Assembly (NCBI GenBank): GCA_001781685.1
Contig: MFLZ01000001.1
Location: forward strand, 139 to 6,336
Source of the DNA: Candidatus Kaiserbacteria bacterium RIFCSPLOWO2_01_FULL_54_13
GTDB lineage: Bacteria > Patescibacteriota > Minisyncoccia > Phycocordibacterales > UBA2100
Direction: 5' to 3'
Length of the DNA: 6,198 nucleotides
Shown here: positions 1-4,650 of the stretch, piece after piece
Position numbering within the stretch: the stretch's first letter is position 1
Layout of the letters: every line of letters begins with the position of its first letter
The notes under the pieces: model-generated
Seen by the model: the letters and a program-made list of their open reading frames with translations, nothing else
Told to the model about the DNA's origin: nothing
Database searches by the model: none
Made by a program: the position numbers and the translations under genes

Positions 1-935
1 AGACCTTTTTCAACTACGGCTTCATCAACATCCGCACGGCGGGCCCGAAGGGCCGCCACGCCCGCATGGAGGGAATTCCGCGCCCAGATGACATAGCCGC
101 GCTCATGCTGAAAGAGATGGAGAAATACCGGGCGCTCGAGGAAACCACCAAGAAACAAGAGGCTCTGCTCCACACCGTGAGCCACGAGGTAAAAGCGCAC
201 CTCACGAAGGACGAGGCGGCCTTCGCTTCAATCGTGGAGGGAGACTACGGAGAGGTGCCGGAGAAGCTGAAAACAATGGTGAAAACCGCGCTTGCAGAAA
301 CTCGCAGTGGCGTTGCGATGGTGATGAACCTGCTCTCCTCATCAGACTTTAAAACAGGGGCAATGCGGTTCAAGATCCAGCCCTTCGATTTTTCAGCCAC
401 CGTGCAGAGAGTATTCTCTGAGCTCAAAGCTGGCGCTGAGCAGAAGGGCCTTTCGATAACTTGCTCCTTCCAAAACGGCTCCTACACAATTAGAGGTGAT
501 GAAGAAAAACTCCGGGAGCATGTTGTCCGAAACCTCGTGGACAACGCGATTCACTATACGCTGCGCGGAGAGGTGCGCATAAGGCTCTTGCCCGTTGAAA
601 ACGCCATTGTGCTCATCGTCACAGACACGGGCATTGGCATCCCCACCGAGGACCTCCCGAAACTTTTCACCGAGGGCGGGAAGGGAGTGCATTCAACAGC
701 AATAAATCCGGGGAGCACAGGCTTCGGCCTCTCCATCGCGAAACAGATCGTCGAGGCGCACGGAGGCGCCATTTGGGCCGAGTCGGAGGGAGCAGGACGC
801 GGCTCCACGTTTTATGTGGCATTGCCTGCCCCGACCGGAGTGTCGGGGCCTACCCCGGCCGTCGCTTCGAGGCAGACGGTAGCGACGGGACCGGATGCCG
901 TTGGAGACAAAATTGTCGAGAAAGCTGAGCACTGA
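1..935 (+). CDS. Sensor histidine kinase, C-terminal part (5' end outside window)
   Basis: The reading frame is open to the left window edge (first full codon at 3), so this is the 3' part of a longer gene; the ATG at 66 is probably internal. Numbering from that ATG: a helical linker (residues 10-35), a HisKA dimerisation segment with putative phospho-acceptor His40 in SHEVKAHLT, then an HATPase_c domain with N-box RNLVDNA (155-161), G1 DTGIGIP (187-193), F-box around Phe201 and G2 GSTGFGLS (216-223). Families with these boxes autophosphorylate on His and pass phosphate to a response regulator; no regulator is visible here. The H-box is atypical: the usual Pro after H+4 (SHELRTPLT) is His. 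The tail after about residue 255 is Pro/Ala/Gly-rich and looks unstructured. The sensor domain is missing, so the signal cannot be named. The domain call is secure. Confidence 0.9.
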   Translation, partial: TFFNYGFINIRTAGPKGRHARMEGIPRPDDIAALMLKEMEKYRALEETTKKQEALLHTVSHEVKAHLTKDEAAFASIVEGDYGEVPEKLKTMVKTALAETRSGVAMVMNLLSSSDFKTGAMRFKIQPFDFSATVQRVFSELKAGAEQKGLSITCSFQNGSYTIRGDEEKLREHVVRNLVDNAIHYTLRGEVRIRLLPVENAIVLIVTDTGIGIPTEDLPKLFTEGGKGVHSTAINPGSTGFGLSIAKQIVEAHGGAIWAESEGAGRGSTFYVALPAPTGVSGPTPAVASRQTVATGPDAVGDKIVEKAEH

Positions 936-948
936 CAGGCGAAAACTG

Positions 949-957
949 TGATAAAAT
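949..957 (+). promoter_or_regulatory. Extended -10 promoter of hisS, leaderless geometry
   Basis: TGATAAAAT is an extended -10 (TGn + TAAAAT, 5 of 6 to TATAAT), lying in the 29-nt gap after the kinase gene. Only 7 nt separate it from the hisS ATG at 965, so transcription would start at or next to the start codon. There is no Shine-Dalgarno. A CTGACA at 932-937 resembles a -35 but its 14-nt spacer is too short to count. The same TGATAAAAT recurs on the minus strand before the gene starting at 4105. Confidence 0.6.
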
Positions 958-964
958 CCCGTAA

Positions 965-2224
965 ATGACAAAAAAGGACAAACTCTCGACCGAAAACTAC
1001 AAGGGCGTGCGGGATTTCTATCCGGAAGACCAGTTCATACAGAGATACATCTTCGAGCATATGGAGCGCGTGTGCGAGCTCTTCGGATATGAAGAATACG
1101 ATGCCTCAATTCTCGAGCCTGCAGAACTCTTTCGCGGCAAAACTTCCGAAGAAATTGTGAATGAGCAGACCTACACGTTCGTCGATCGCGGCGGCCGCGA
1201 GGTGACCTTGCGCCCTGAGATGACACCGACTTTGGCGCGGATGATCGCGGCGCGCGCGCGCGAAATCGCACTTCCCGCGCGCTGGTACACGATCGCAAAC
1301 GTCTTCCGCTACGAACGACCGCAGCGCGGGAGGCTCCGCGAGCACTGGCAATTGAACGCCGACATCATCGGCGTCGCAGGAGTAGAAGCCGACGCCGAGA
1401 TAATCGCTGTTGCCCATGGCATTATGCGCTCGCTTGGGGCGGACGAGCACAACTTTGAGATACGAGTCTCCGATCGCCGCCTCTTGGACGCCGCATACGA
1501 TCAGGTCGAGATAAAGGGAGATATGCGCGCGGGAGCAACCCGTCTCCTCGACCGCCGCGCAAAACACGAGAACTTCGAGGAAGCTCTCTCAAACCTGATT
1601 GGCGGAAAAGCTGCCATCGAGCTCATCGACATAATAGACCGCACCACCTCAAGCGCGTTTCTCGAAGAGCTCCGGGGGCAACTCGAGTACATGGGCGTGC
1701 GCAACATGATCGTGGACACGAAGATAACCCGCGGCTTTGATTATTACACCGGCATGGTCTTCGAGGTGTACGACACCGACCCTGCCAACAGGCGCTCACT
1801 CTACGGCGGCGGCCGCTACGACAATCTGCTTTCTCTCTTTGGAACTGAAAAGACTCCAGCCGTGGGATTTGCGATGGGCGACGTGACCGCACGGGACTTT
1901 TTGGAGACACACAACCTCCTGCCCACTTACGCGCCGGGAACCGAGCTCATGATCGCTGTCATCGAAGAGGAAGCCACCGGGCACGCGATAAAACTCGCGC
2001 AAGATTTGCGCCGCGAAGACGTGACGGTCGCGGTAAATTTCTCGGGAAAACGCGTGGGCGACCAGATCCGCCAGGCGGACAAAATGAAGATTCCATTCGT
2101 GATTGCCGTGGGCACGAAGGAGCGCGAGAGCGGCCGATACACCGTGAAGAACCTCGCGACCGCCGCCGAGATAACGCTTCCTGCTGATAGGATCGCAGAA
2201 CACCTTTTTTCCTCACTCGGCTAA
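965..2224 (+). CDS. hisS: Histidyl-tRNA synthetase (class II aaRS)
   Basis: Charges tRNA-His with histidine in the cytoplasm, using ATP. The 419-aa protein is full length (E. coli HisRS is about 424). In order: motif 1 region beginning GVRDFYPED (14-22), motif 2 with TLRPEMT (81-87) and FRYERPQRGRLREHWQLNAD (114-133), an insertion domain (about 170-250), the HisRS-specific HisA motif TRGFDYYTG (255-263), motif 3 with GGGRYDNLL (281-289) and GFAMG (301-305), then a C-terminal anticodon-binding domain (about 325-419). The motif 2 stretch REHWQLNADIIG is nearer to the archaeal/eukaryotic REFWQFN form than to E. coli RQFHQLG. The ATG at 965 is chosen because the protein begins just before motif 1 and an extended -10 sits 7 nt upstream. 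It starts 29 nt after the kinase stop and is followed 17 nt later by an exonuclease gene. Confidence 0.97.
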   Translation: MTKKDKLSTENYKGVRDFYPEDQFIQRYIFEHMERVCELFGYEEYDASILEPAELFRGKTSEEIVNEQTYTFVDRGGREVTLRPEMTPTLARMIAARAREIALPARWYTIANVFRYERPQRGRLREHWQLNADIIGVAGVEADAEIIAVAHGIMRSLGADEHNFEIRVSDRRLLDAAYDQVEIKGDMRAGATRLLDRRAKHENFEEALSNLIGGKAAIELIDIIDRTTSSAFLEELRGQLEYMGVRNMIVDTKITRGFDYYTGMVFEVYDTDPANRRSLYGGGRYDNLLSLFGTEKTPAVGFAMGDVTARDFLETHNLLPTYAPGTELMIAVIEEEATGHAIKLAQDLRREDVTVAVNFSGKRVGDQIRQADKMKIPFVIAVGTKERESGRYTVKNLATAAEITLPADRIAEHLFSSLG

Positions 2225-2242
2225 CGATTTACAAAATCGTTA
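2222..2242 (+). repeat. Perfect 9-bp palindrome joining hisS stop to exonuclease start
   Basis: TAACGATTT, then ACA, then AAATCGTTA: nine uninterrupted pairs with a 3-nt loop. It begins inside the hisS TAA stop and ends on the A of the next gene's ATG. No T-run follows, so it is not a standard terminator. In RNA it would be an AU-rich hairpin covering the initiation region of the downstream gene. The overlapping TACAAA at 2230-2235 lies 6 nt before the ATG and could be a weak leaderless -10. What you see is the dyad; any effect on expression is inferred. Confidence 0.6.
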
Positions 2243-2817
2243 TGCGCACGGTTGTTTTCGACATCGAGACCGCCAACTGGATGGATGAGACTGGCTCGGG
2301 TGATCCGGCAGATCTTACAATCGCACTCGTAGGCATTCACGATTCGGAGACAGACACGTATTCCAGTTTCCTCGAGCACGAACTGCCGAATCTCTGGAAA
2401 ATACTTGAGCGCACGGACCTTCTCGTAGGCTACAACTCGGACCACTTCGACATTCCCCTCTTGAATAAATACTACCCGGGCGACCTCACGCGGATTCGAA
2501 GCCTCGACCTCATGCAAGAGATGTACAAGAGTGTCGGGCGGCGCCTCAAACTCGACACGATCGCCGAAGCGCCACTCGGGGAGAAGAAAATCGCAGATGG
2601 TTTGCAGTCTCTCAAGTGGTGGAAGCAAGGCGAGGTGGAGAAGGTACGCGAGTACTGCATCAAGGATGTGGAACTTACGAAGCGCATCTTCGATTACGCC
2701 CTCCAAAACGGCTTGCTCAAGTATCGCGACTTCGGCGGCGTGAAAGAGACCAAGCTCAACACTTCTCACTGGCTCGTCGGTGACGCCAAACCAATGACCT
2801 TCACGATGGGATTTTGA
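2242..2817 (+). CDS. Ribonuclease H-like DEDDy 3'-5' exonuclease (YprB-type)
   Basis: A 191-aa single-domain protein with the RNase H-like exonuclease fold expected to use two metal ions to trim nucleic acid 3' ends. Exo I: Asp7 and Glu9 in VVFDIET at the N-terminus. Exo II: Asp70 in VGYNSDHFDIPLL (62-74). Exo III: Tyr138 and Asp142 in YCIKD (Y-x3-D), the DEDDy form. The length and YNSDHFDIP motif resemble the YprB/RNase_H_2 group rather than DnaQ or RNase D. Nothing fused to it suggests a polymerase or helicase role, and whether the substrate is DNA or RNA cannot be told. The ATG at 2242 starts right before the first beta strand and is the only sensible start; no Shine-Dalgarno is present. 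It follows hisS by 17 nt and may share its transcript. Confidence 0.85.
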   Translation: MRTVVFDIETANWMDETGSGDPADLTIALVGIHDSETDTYSSFLEHELPNLWKILERTDLLVGYNSDHFDIPLLNKYYPGDLTRIRSLDLMQEMYKSVGRRLKLDTIAEAPLGEKKIADGLQSLKWWKQGEVEKVREYCIKDVELTKRIFDYALQNGLLKYRDFGGVKETKLNTSHWLVGDAKPMTFTMGF

Positions 2818-2859
2818 GCGCTTGACGCTCGCATGCCGATCAGTAGGCTTTGGCACTAG

Positions 2860-2879
2860 GTGCGGGCCTGCGTCCGCAC
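2860..2879 (+). repeat. GC-rich stem-loop in the leader of the phosphatidyltransferase gene
   Basis: GTGCGG (2860-2865) pairs with CCGCAC (2874-2879) around an 8-nt loop. A smaller 5-bp hairpin, GAGCG/CGCTC (2816-2830), overlaps the exonuclease stop. Neither is followed by a T-run. A TTGACG at 2822-2827 resembles a -35, but no convincing -10 follows at the right distance. The 93-nt gap holds nothing else recognisable except the ribosome binding site at 2900. Confidence 0.4.
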
Positions 2880-2899
2880 GATAGGTCCACCTTTCCGAC

Positions 2900-2904
2900 A
2901 GGAG
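2900..2904 (+). promoter_or_regulatory. Shine-Dalgarno site deciding the start at 2911
   Basis: AGGAG followed by 6 nt and then ATG at 2911. This spacing is optimal and fixes the start there rather than at the in-frame GTG at 2860, which would add 17 residues of non-conserved sequence and lies in a hairpin. It is the only strong Shine-Dalgarno placed ahead of a gene start in the window. Confidence 0.8.
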
Positions 2905-2910
2905 ATCCTG

Positions 2911-3522
2911 ATGGTTTCGATCATCTACGCACGATTGATCATCGCCATAATATGGGCGATGTTCCGCTCGGGCGTACCGTCAGCGATCTCGGTCGCGCGG
3001 TTCGCCTCAGTTTGGTATCTGCCTGAACTTATGCAGGCAGATTACCGCTCCACCTTTCTGATTGTCGCGATCTGTGCCGCGCTCTCAGACTGGTTGGACG
3101 GCGAGCTCGCGAGAAAGTGGGACTGTGCAACCAAGCTCGGTGGCGCGCTCGACCTTCTCGGAGACAAAGGACTTTGTATCATCCTAATGTATCTCGGAAC
3201 ATACGTCTGGGATAGCGTCTGGTGGTACATCGGTCCCTGCATCGTACTGGTCATTTACCACACGACTGTGATGTCGCTACGCCTCATAGGCGTAGTCCGA
3301 TATCAATCCAGCCGCGTCGCAAAGATCAAAATGTTCGTTGAGGTAACTGGCCTGGTTATGTGCTTCAGCTCTTTCGGACTCGGGCCCCTGTTCGGCTGGG
3401 CCGATTGGCTCGGCCTTGCACTCGTCTGGGGCGCAGCGATGCTCGCGTTCTGGTCGATGCTAGAGTATCTCGGCTACATGCCCGACTGGCCGACATGGCT
3501 GTATCCGAGAAGAATGGACTGA
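2911..3522 (+). CDS. CDP-alcohol phosphatidyltransferase, PgsA-like integral membrane enzyme
   Basis: A 203-aa multi-pass membrane protein that transfers a phosphatidyl group from CDP-diacylglycerol (or a related CDP-lipid) to an alcohol in the cytoplasmic membrane. The complete family signature D-x2-DG-x2-AR-x8-G-x3-D-x3-D is present: Asp60, Asp63-Gly64, Ala67-Arg68, Gly77, Asp81 and Asp85, followed by Lys86. About five or six hydrophobic segments are visible (near 5-18, 48-60, 86-100, 103-121, 145-160 and 165-185). Size and signature fit phosphatidylglycerophosphate synthase, but phosphatidylinositol-phosphate, cardiolipin or archaetidyl-type enzymes share the motif, so the acceptor alcohol is inferred only. 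The start at 2911 is set by AGGAG six nt upstream. The gene ends 9 nt before a strong intrinsic terminator. Confidence 0.88.
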   Translation: MVSIIYARLIIAIIWAMFRSGVPSAISVARFASVWYLPELMQADYRSTFLIVAICAALSDWLDGELARKWDCATKLGGALDLLGDKGLCIILMYLGTYVWDSVWWYIGPCIVLVIYHTTVMSLRLIGVVRYQSSRVAKIKMFVEVTGLVMCFSSFGLGPLFGWADWLGLALVWGAAMLAFWSMLEYLGYMPDWPTWLYPRRMD

Positions 3523-3531
3523 CCACGACTC

Positions 3532-3571
3532 GCGCGCCCGTTCCCTCGGTGGGAGCGGGCACGCACTTTTT
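3532..3571 (+). terminator. Rho-independent terminator after the phosphatidyltransferase gene
   Basis: GCCCGTTCCC (3536-3545) pairs with GGGAGCGGGC (3551-3560) through ten pairs including one G-U, with loop TCGGT. The stem extends by GCG/CGC beyond a single C-A mismatch. A run of five T follows at 3567-3571. It separates the lipid gene from the tRNA-Phe promoter. Confidence 0.85.
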
Positions 3572-3591
3572 GGGCACGATTTAAATCAATA

Positions 3592-3600
3592 TGATATAGT
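3592..3600 (+). promoter_or_regulatory. Extended -10 promoter of the tRNA-Phe unit
   Basis: TGATATAGT: TGn plus TATAGT, 5 of 6 to consensus. Nine nt later comes the orphan 13-nt tRNA-Phe 5' fragment at 3610, whereas the intact tRNA begins 128 nt downstream. The geometry matches the promoter being made for a tRNA starting at 3610, as it is for tRNA-Arg (7 nt). No good -35 is seen. Confidence 0.6.
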
Positions 3601-3609
3601 TTTGCGCAC

Positions 3610-3622
3610 GCCCAGATAGCTC
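3610..3622 (+). repeat. Orphan copy of the tRNA-Phe 5' end (13 nt)
   Basis: GCCCAGATAGCTC is identical to the first 13 nt of tRNA-Phe (3729-3741): acceptor strand, U8-A9 and the 5' half of the D stem. After this the sequence leaves the tRNA completely. The two copies form direct repeats flanking 106 bp (3623-3728). Confidence 0.85.
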
Positions 3623-3649
3623 CCGCCTTCGCTCGTCGCTTACGCTCGA

Positions 3650-3668
3650 GCTACGGACGGGCAAGCAG
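3650..3668 (+). repeat. 19-bp dispersed repeat, copy 1
   Basis: GCTACGGACGGGCAAGCAG, identical at all 19 positions to 6004-6022. Both copies lie upstream of a tRNA, 60 nt before tRNA-Phe and 64 nt before tRNA-Gly, in the same orientation. Confidence 0.9.
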
Positions 3669-3692
3669 GTAGACTTTCGCGCTACTTATTGT

Positions 3693-3728
3693 CCTTCGTA
3701 GCTCCGGCAGAAGCCGGAGCAAAGTAGG
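3693..3728 (+). repeat. Stem-loop abutting the tRNA-Phe 5' end
   Basis: GCTCCGGC (3701-3708) and GCCGGAGC (3713-3720) form eight perfect pairs with an AGAA loop. The stem continues imperfectly outward to CC (3693-3694) and GG (3727-3728), so the last base of the hairpin is the base before the mature tRNA. It lacks a T-run. It would sit exactly at the RNase P cleavage site. Confidence 0.7.
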
Positions 3729-3802
3729 GCCCAGATAGCTCAGGTAGTTAGAGCATCCGCCTGAAGAGCGGGGGGTGGTCAGTGCAAGTCTGACTCTGGG
3801 CA
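3729..3802 (+). tRNA. tRNA-Phe (anticodon GAA)
   Basis: Full cloverleaf of 74 nt: acceptor GCCCAGA/TCTGGGC, U8-A9, D stem GCTC/GAGC with loop AGGTAGTTA, anticodon stem TCCGC/GCGGG (one U-G), loop CTGAAGA with GAA at positions 34-36, variable loop GGGTG, T stem GTCAG/CTGAC, loop TGCAAGT, discriminator A. It reads UUU/UUC. The 3' CCA is not encoded (CCG follows). Oddities: position 55 is G instead of U, position 18 reads as A instead of G, and position 37 is G where bacterial tRNA-Phe usually has A. All stems are intact, so it is probably functional. It ends 6 nt before a convergent gene's stop. Confidence 0.93.
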
Positions 3803-3808
3803 CCGAAA

Positions 3809-4105
3809 TTATTCTTGCGACGAAAACCCGTCCTGAAACTGATTGAGAAAATTTTGAAGATCGCCGAACTGCGCCTGCGCCTTGGCACCCGTCCCCTGAA
3901 TCTCCTGATAGGTGTCGAGCATCTCCCCCATGATCGGCGCAAGGTACGTGGTGTAGAGCCAGAGAGGCGCTACCACGAGAACAAGGACATAGAAAACAAA
4001 TTTGAGAAGGCCTCCCAGGATGGCGTCCCGTCGCATCTTATGGAGCATGCGATTACTATCCTTCGTGAGTCGAAGGATCTCTCTCAAATCCTCATTCGGA
4101 GGCAT
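3809..4105 (-). CDS. Small single-pass membrane protein, unknown function
   Basis: A 98-aa protein I do not recognise. Residues 1-29 are a charged amphipathic stretch (EDLREILRLTKDSNRMLHKMRR), 33-54 form one hydrophobic membrane segment (FVFYVLVLVVAPLWLYTTYL), and 58-98 are polar and Gln-rich with helical character. By the positive-inside rule the basic N-terminus should face the cytoplasm. There are no catalytic motifs. The start at 4105 is supported by an extended -10 located 6 nt upstream on the same strand. The gene runs convergently toward tRNA-Phe (6 nt between ends, no terminator) and divergently from tRNA-Arg, whose promoter shares the same 40-bp gap. It resembles short helical-plus-TM proteins common in reduced genomes, but no function should be assigned. 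Confidence 0.75.
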   Translation of the reverse strand: MPPNEDLREILRLTKDSNRMLHKMRRDAILGGLLKFVFYVLVLVVAPLWLYTTYLAPIMGEMLDTYQEIQGTGAKAQAQFGDLQNFLNQFQDGFSSQE

Positions 4106-4111
4106 GGCTAT

Positions 4112-4120
4112 ATTTTATCA
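4112..4120 (-). promoter_or_regulatory. Extended -10 promoter of the 98-aa membrane protein gene
   Basis: On the minus strand it reads TGATAAAAT, identical to the element before hisS, with 6 nt between it and the ATG at 4105. The transcript would begin at or beside the A of ATG, i.e. leaderless; no Shine-Dalgarno exists. Confidence 0.6.
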
Positions 4121-4129
4121 CCAACAAGA

Positions 4130-4138
4130 TGATACATT
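4130..4138 (+). promoter_or_regulatory. Extended -10 promoter of tRNA-Arg
   Basis: TGATACATT (TGn plus TACATT, 4 of 6), ending 7 nt before the mature tRNA at 4146. This predicts almost no 5' leader. It lies back to back with the minus-strand promoter at 4112-4120. Confidence 0.5.
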
Positions 4139-4145
4139 ACACGTA

Positions 4146-4217
4146 CCCCGTGTAGTTCAATGGACAGAACTGCCGCGTCCTAAGCGGTCAATCTAGGTTC
4201 GATTCCTAGCGCGGGGA
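4146..4217 (+). tRNA. tRNA-Arg (anticodon CCU)
   Basis: Cloverleaf of 72 nt: acceptor CCCCGTG/CGCGGGG (one U-G), U8-A9, D stem GTTC/GAAC with loop AATGGACA containing G18-G19, anticodon stem GCCGC/GCGGT, loop GTCCTAA with CCT at 34-36, variable loop CAAT, T stem CTAGG/CCTAG, canonical loop TTCGATT, discriminator A. It reads the AGG codon. Position 32 is G where a pyrimidine is usual. CCA is not encoded. Its leader is short and simple, in contrast to the other two tRNAs here. Confidence 0.94.
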
Positions 4218-4225
4218 ATAGCAAG

Positions 4226-4274
4226 GTCCGACATGCCCCGTTGGAAGCTTAGCTTTCCAATCGGGGTTCCGGAC
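4226..4274. terminator. Large two-part stem-loop between tRNA-Arg and the glutaredoxin gene
   Basis: Inner stem CCCCG-TTGGAA-GC (4236-4248) pairs with GC-TTTCCAA-TCGGGG (4252-4266) around TTA, with two single-base bulges. An outer stem GTCCG (4226-4230) pairs with CGGAC (4270-4274). It lies between the 3' ends of two convergent units, where a shared terminator would be expected. There is no T-run on either strand, so classical Rho-independent action is uncertain. Confidence 0.45.
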
Positions 4275-4281
4275 GAGGGGA

Positions 4282-4524
4282 TTAAACGGCAAGAAGCTCC
4301 TTGAGACGCTCTTCATCGAAGCCAACGACAAGCTCTCCGCCAACAGTGATGACGGGCACACCCATCTGCCCGCTCTTCTCAATCATCTCCTTGCGCCTCG
4401 CAAGATCCCGCGCCACATCGTGTTCGGTAAAGGGAATCTTGTATTCAGAGAAAAACTCCTTGGCCATATGGCAGAAATGACACGTCGGCGTCGTATAAAT
4501 TGCTACGGGTTGCTTTGCTGCCAT
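4282..4524 (-). CDS. Glutaredoxin-like thiol-disulfide protein, YruB family
   Basis: An 80-aa thioredoxin-fold protein: beta strand VAIYTT (7-12), redox site Cys15-His-Phe-Cys18 in TPTCHFC, cis-proline Pro57 in GQMGVPV (52-58), and GFDEERLKELL (68-78) at the end. This order and length match the YruB-type glutaredoxins, which resemble NrdH; such proteins reduce disulfides or glutathione/mycothiol-type mixed disulfides in the cytosol. The natural reductant is unknown. The ATG at 4524 is chosen over the in-frame TTG at 4560 because it begins just before the first beta strand and the upstream 12 residues are not family-like. TATAAG at 4563-4568 on the minus strand is a possible -10, giving a leader of about 30 nt. 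It lies downstream of, and on the same strand as, the flavin reductase. Confidence 0.9.
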   Translation of the reverse strand: MAAKQPVAIYTTPTCHFCHMAKEFFSEYKIPFTEHDVARDLARRKEMIEKSGQMGVPVITVGGELVVGFDEERLKELLAV

Positions 4525-4562
4525 ATTAGATTTTCTTGACGAATGGAATGAGTTTAGCAAAT

Positions 4563-4568
4563 CTTATA
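4563..4568 (-). promoter_or_regulatory. Candidate -10 of the glutaredoxin gene
   Basis: On the minus strand TATAAG matches consensus at 5 of 6 positions, 38 nt before the ATG at 4524. It sits at the foot of the long hairpin 4568-4605. No extended TG and no clear -35, so confidence is modest. Confidence 0.35.
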
Positions 4569-4605
4569 CCCGCCTAAATCTTGCTTCGCAAGATTTTGCG
4601 CGGGT
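4568..4605. repeat. Long hairpin with TTC triloop
   Basis: AAATCTTGC (4576-4584) and GCAAGATTT (4588-4596) pair perfectly over nine bases around TTC, and ACCCGC (4568-4573) pairs with GCGGGT (4600-4605) outside a small internal loop. It lies between the flavin reductase and glutaredoxin genes. It may end or stabilise the reductase transcript, though no T-run follows on the minus strand. A related TTGCTTCGCAA core occurs at 6041-6055. Confidence 0.6.
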
Positions 4606-4644
4606 CAAATGTTTGTAATTCGCTACGCTCATAACAAACATCTG
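4606..4644. repeat. Second hairpin downstream of the flavin reductase gene
   Basis: ATGTTTGT (4609-4616) pairs with ACAAACAT (4634-4641), extended inward by AT/AT past an A-A mismatch, leaving an 11-nt loop TCGCTACGCTC. It begins 6 nt after the reductase stop on the minus strand. With 4568-4605 it makes a tandem pair of hairpins filling this 126-nt gap. Confidence 0.5.
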
Positions 4645-4650
4645 AGTATA

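Larger units (their letters stand above)
3623..3728 (+). mobile_element. 106-bp segment between promoter-proximal tRNA-Phe fragment and intact tRNA (insertion candidate)
   Basis: This stretch is bounded by 13-bp direct repeats of the tRNA-Phe 5' end. Its left end, CCC[G]CCTTCGC from 3622, and an internal 19-bp block at 3650-3668 recur in the leader of tRNA-Gly in the same order. A 17-nt Arg/Ser-codon-like spacer (3633-3649) separates the two blocks here, against 5 nt in the Gly copy. The right end is a stem-loop ending at 3728. It codes for no supported protein and contains no transposase. It may be a MITE-like insertion or a structured leader RNA; mobility is inferred from the repeat pattern only. 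Confidence 0.5.

Noticed and set aside
2860..2910. GTG start at 2860 for the phosphatidyltransferase
   Set aside because: The added 17 residues are unlike the family, the GTG lies in a hairpin without ribosome binding site, and ATG 2911 has AGGAG at ideal spacing.
3610..3802. Intron-containing or split tRNA-Phe (first 13 nt as exon 1)
   Set aside because: The tRNA from 3729 is complete, so no splicing is needed; the upstream piece duplicates its 5' end.
4525..4560. TTG start at 4560 for the glutaredoxin
   Set aside because: It would sit 2 nt after the best -10 and adds 12 non-conserved residues; ATG 4524 gives the family's usual length.
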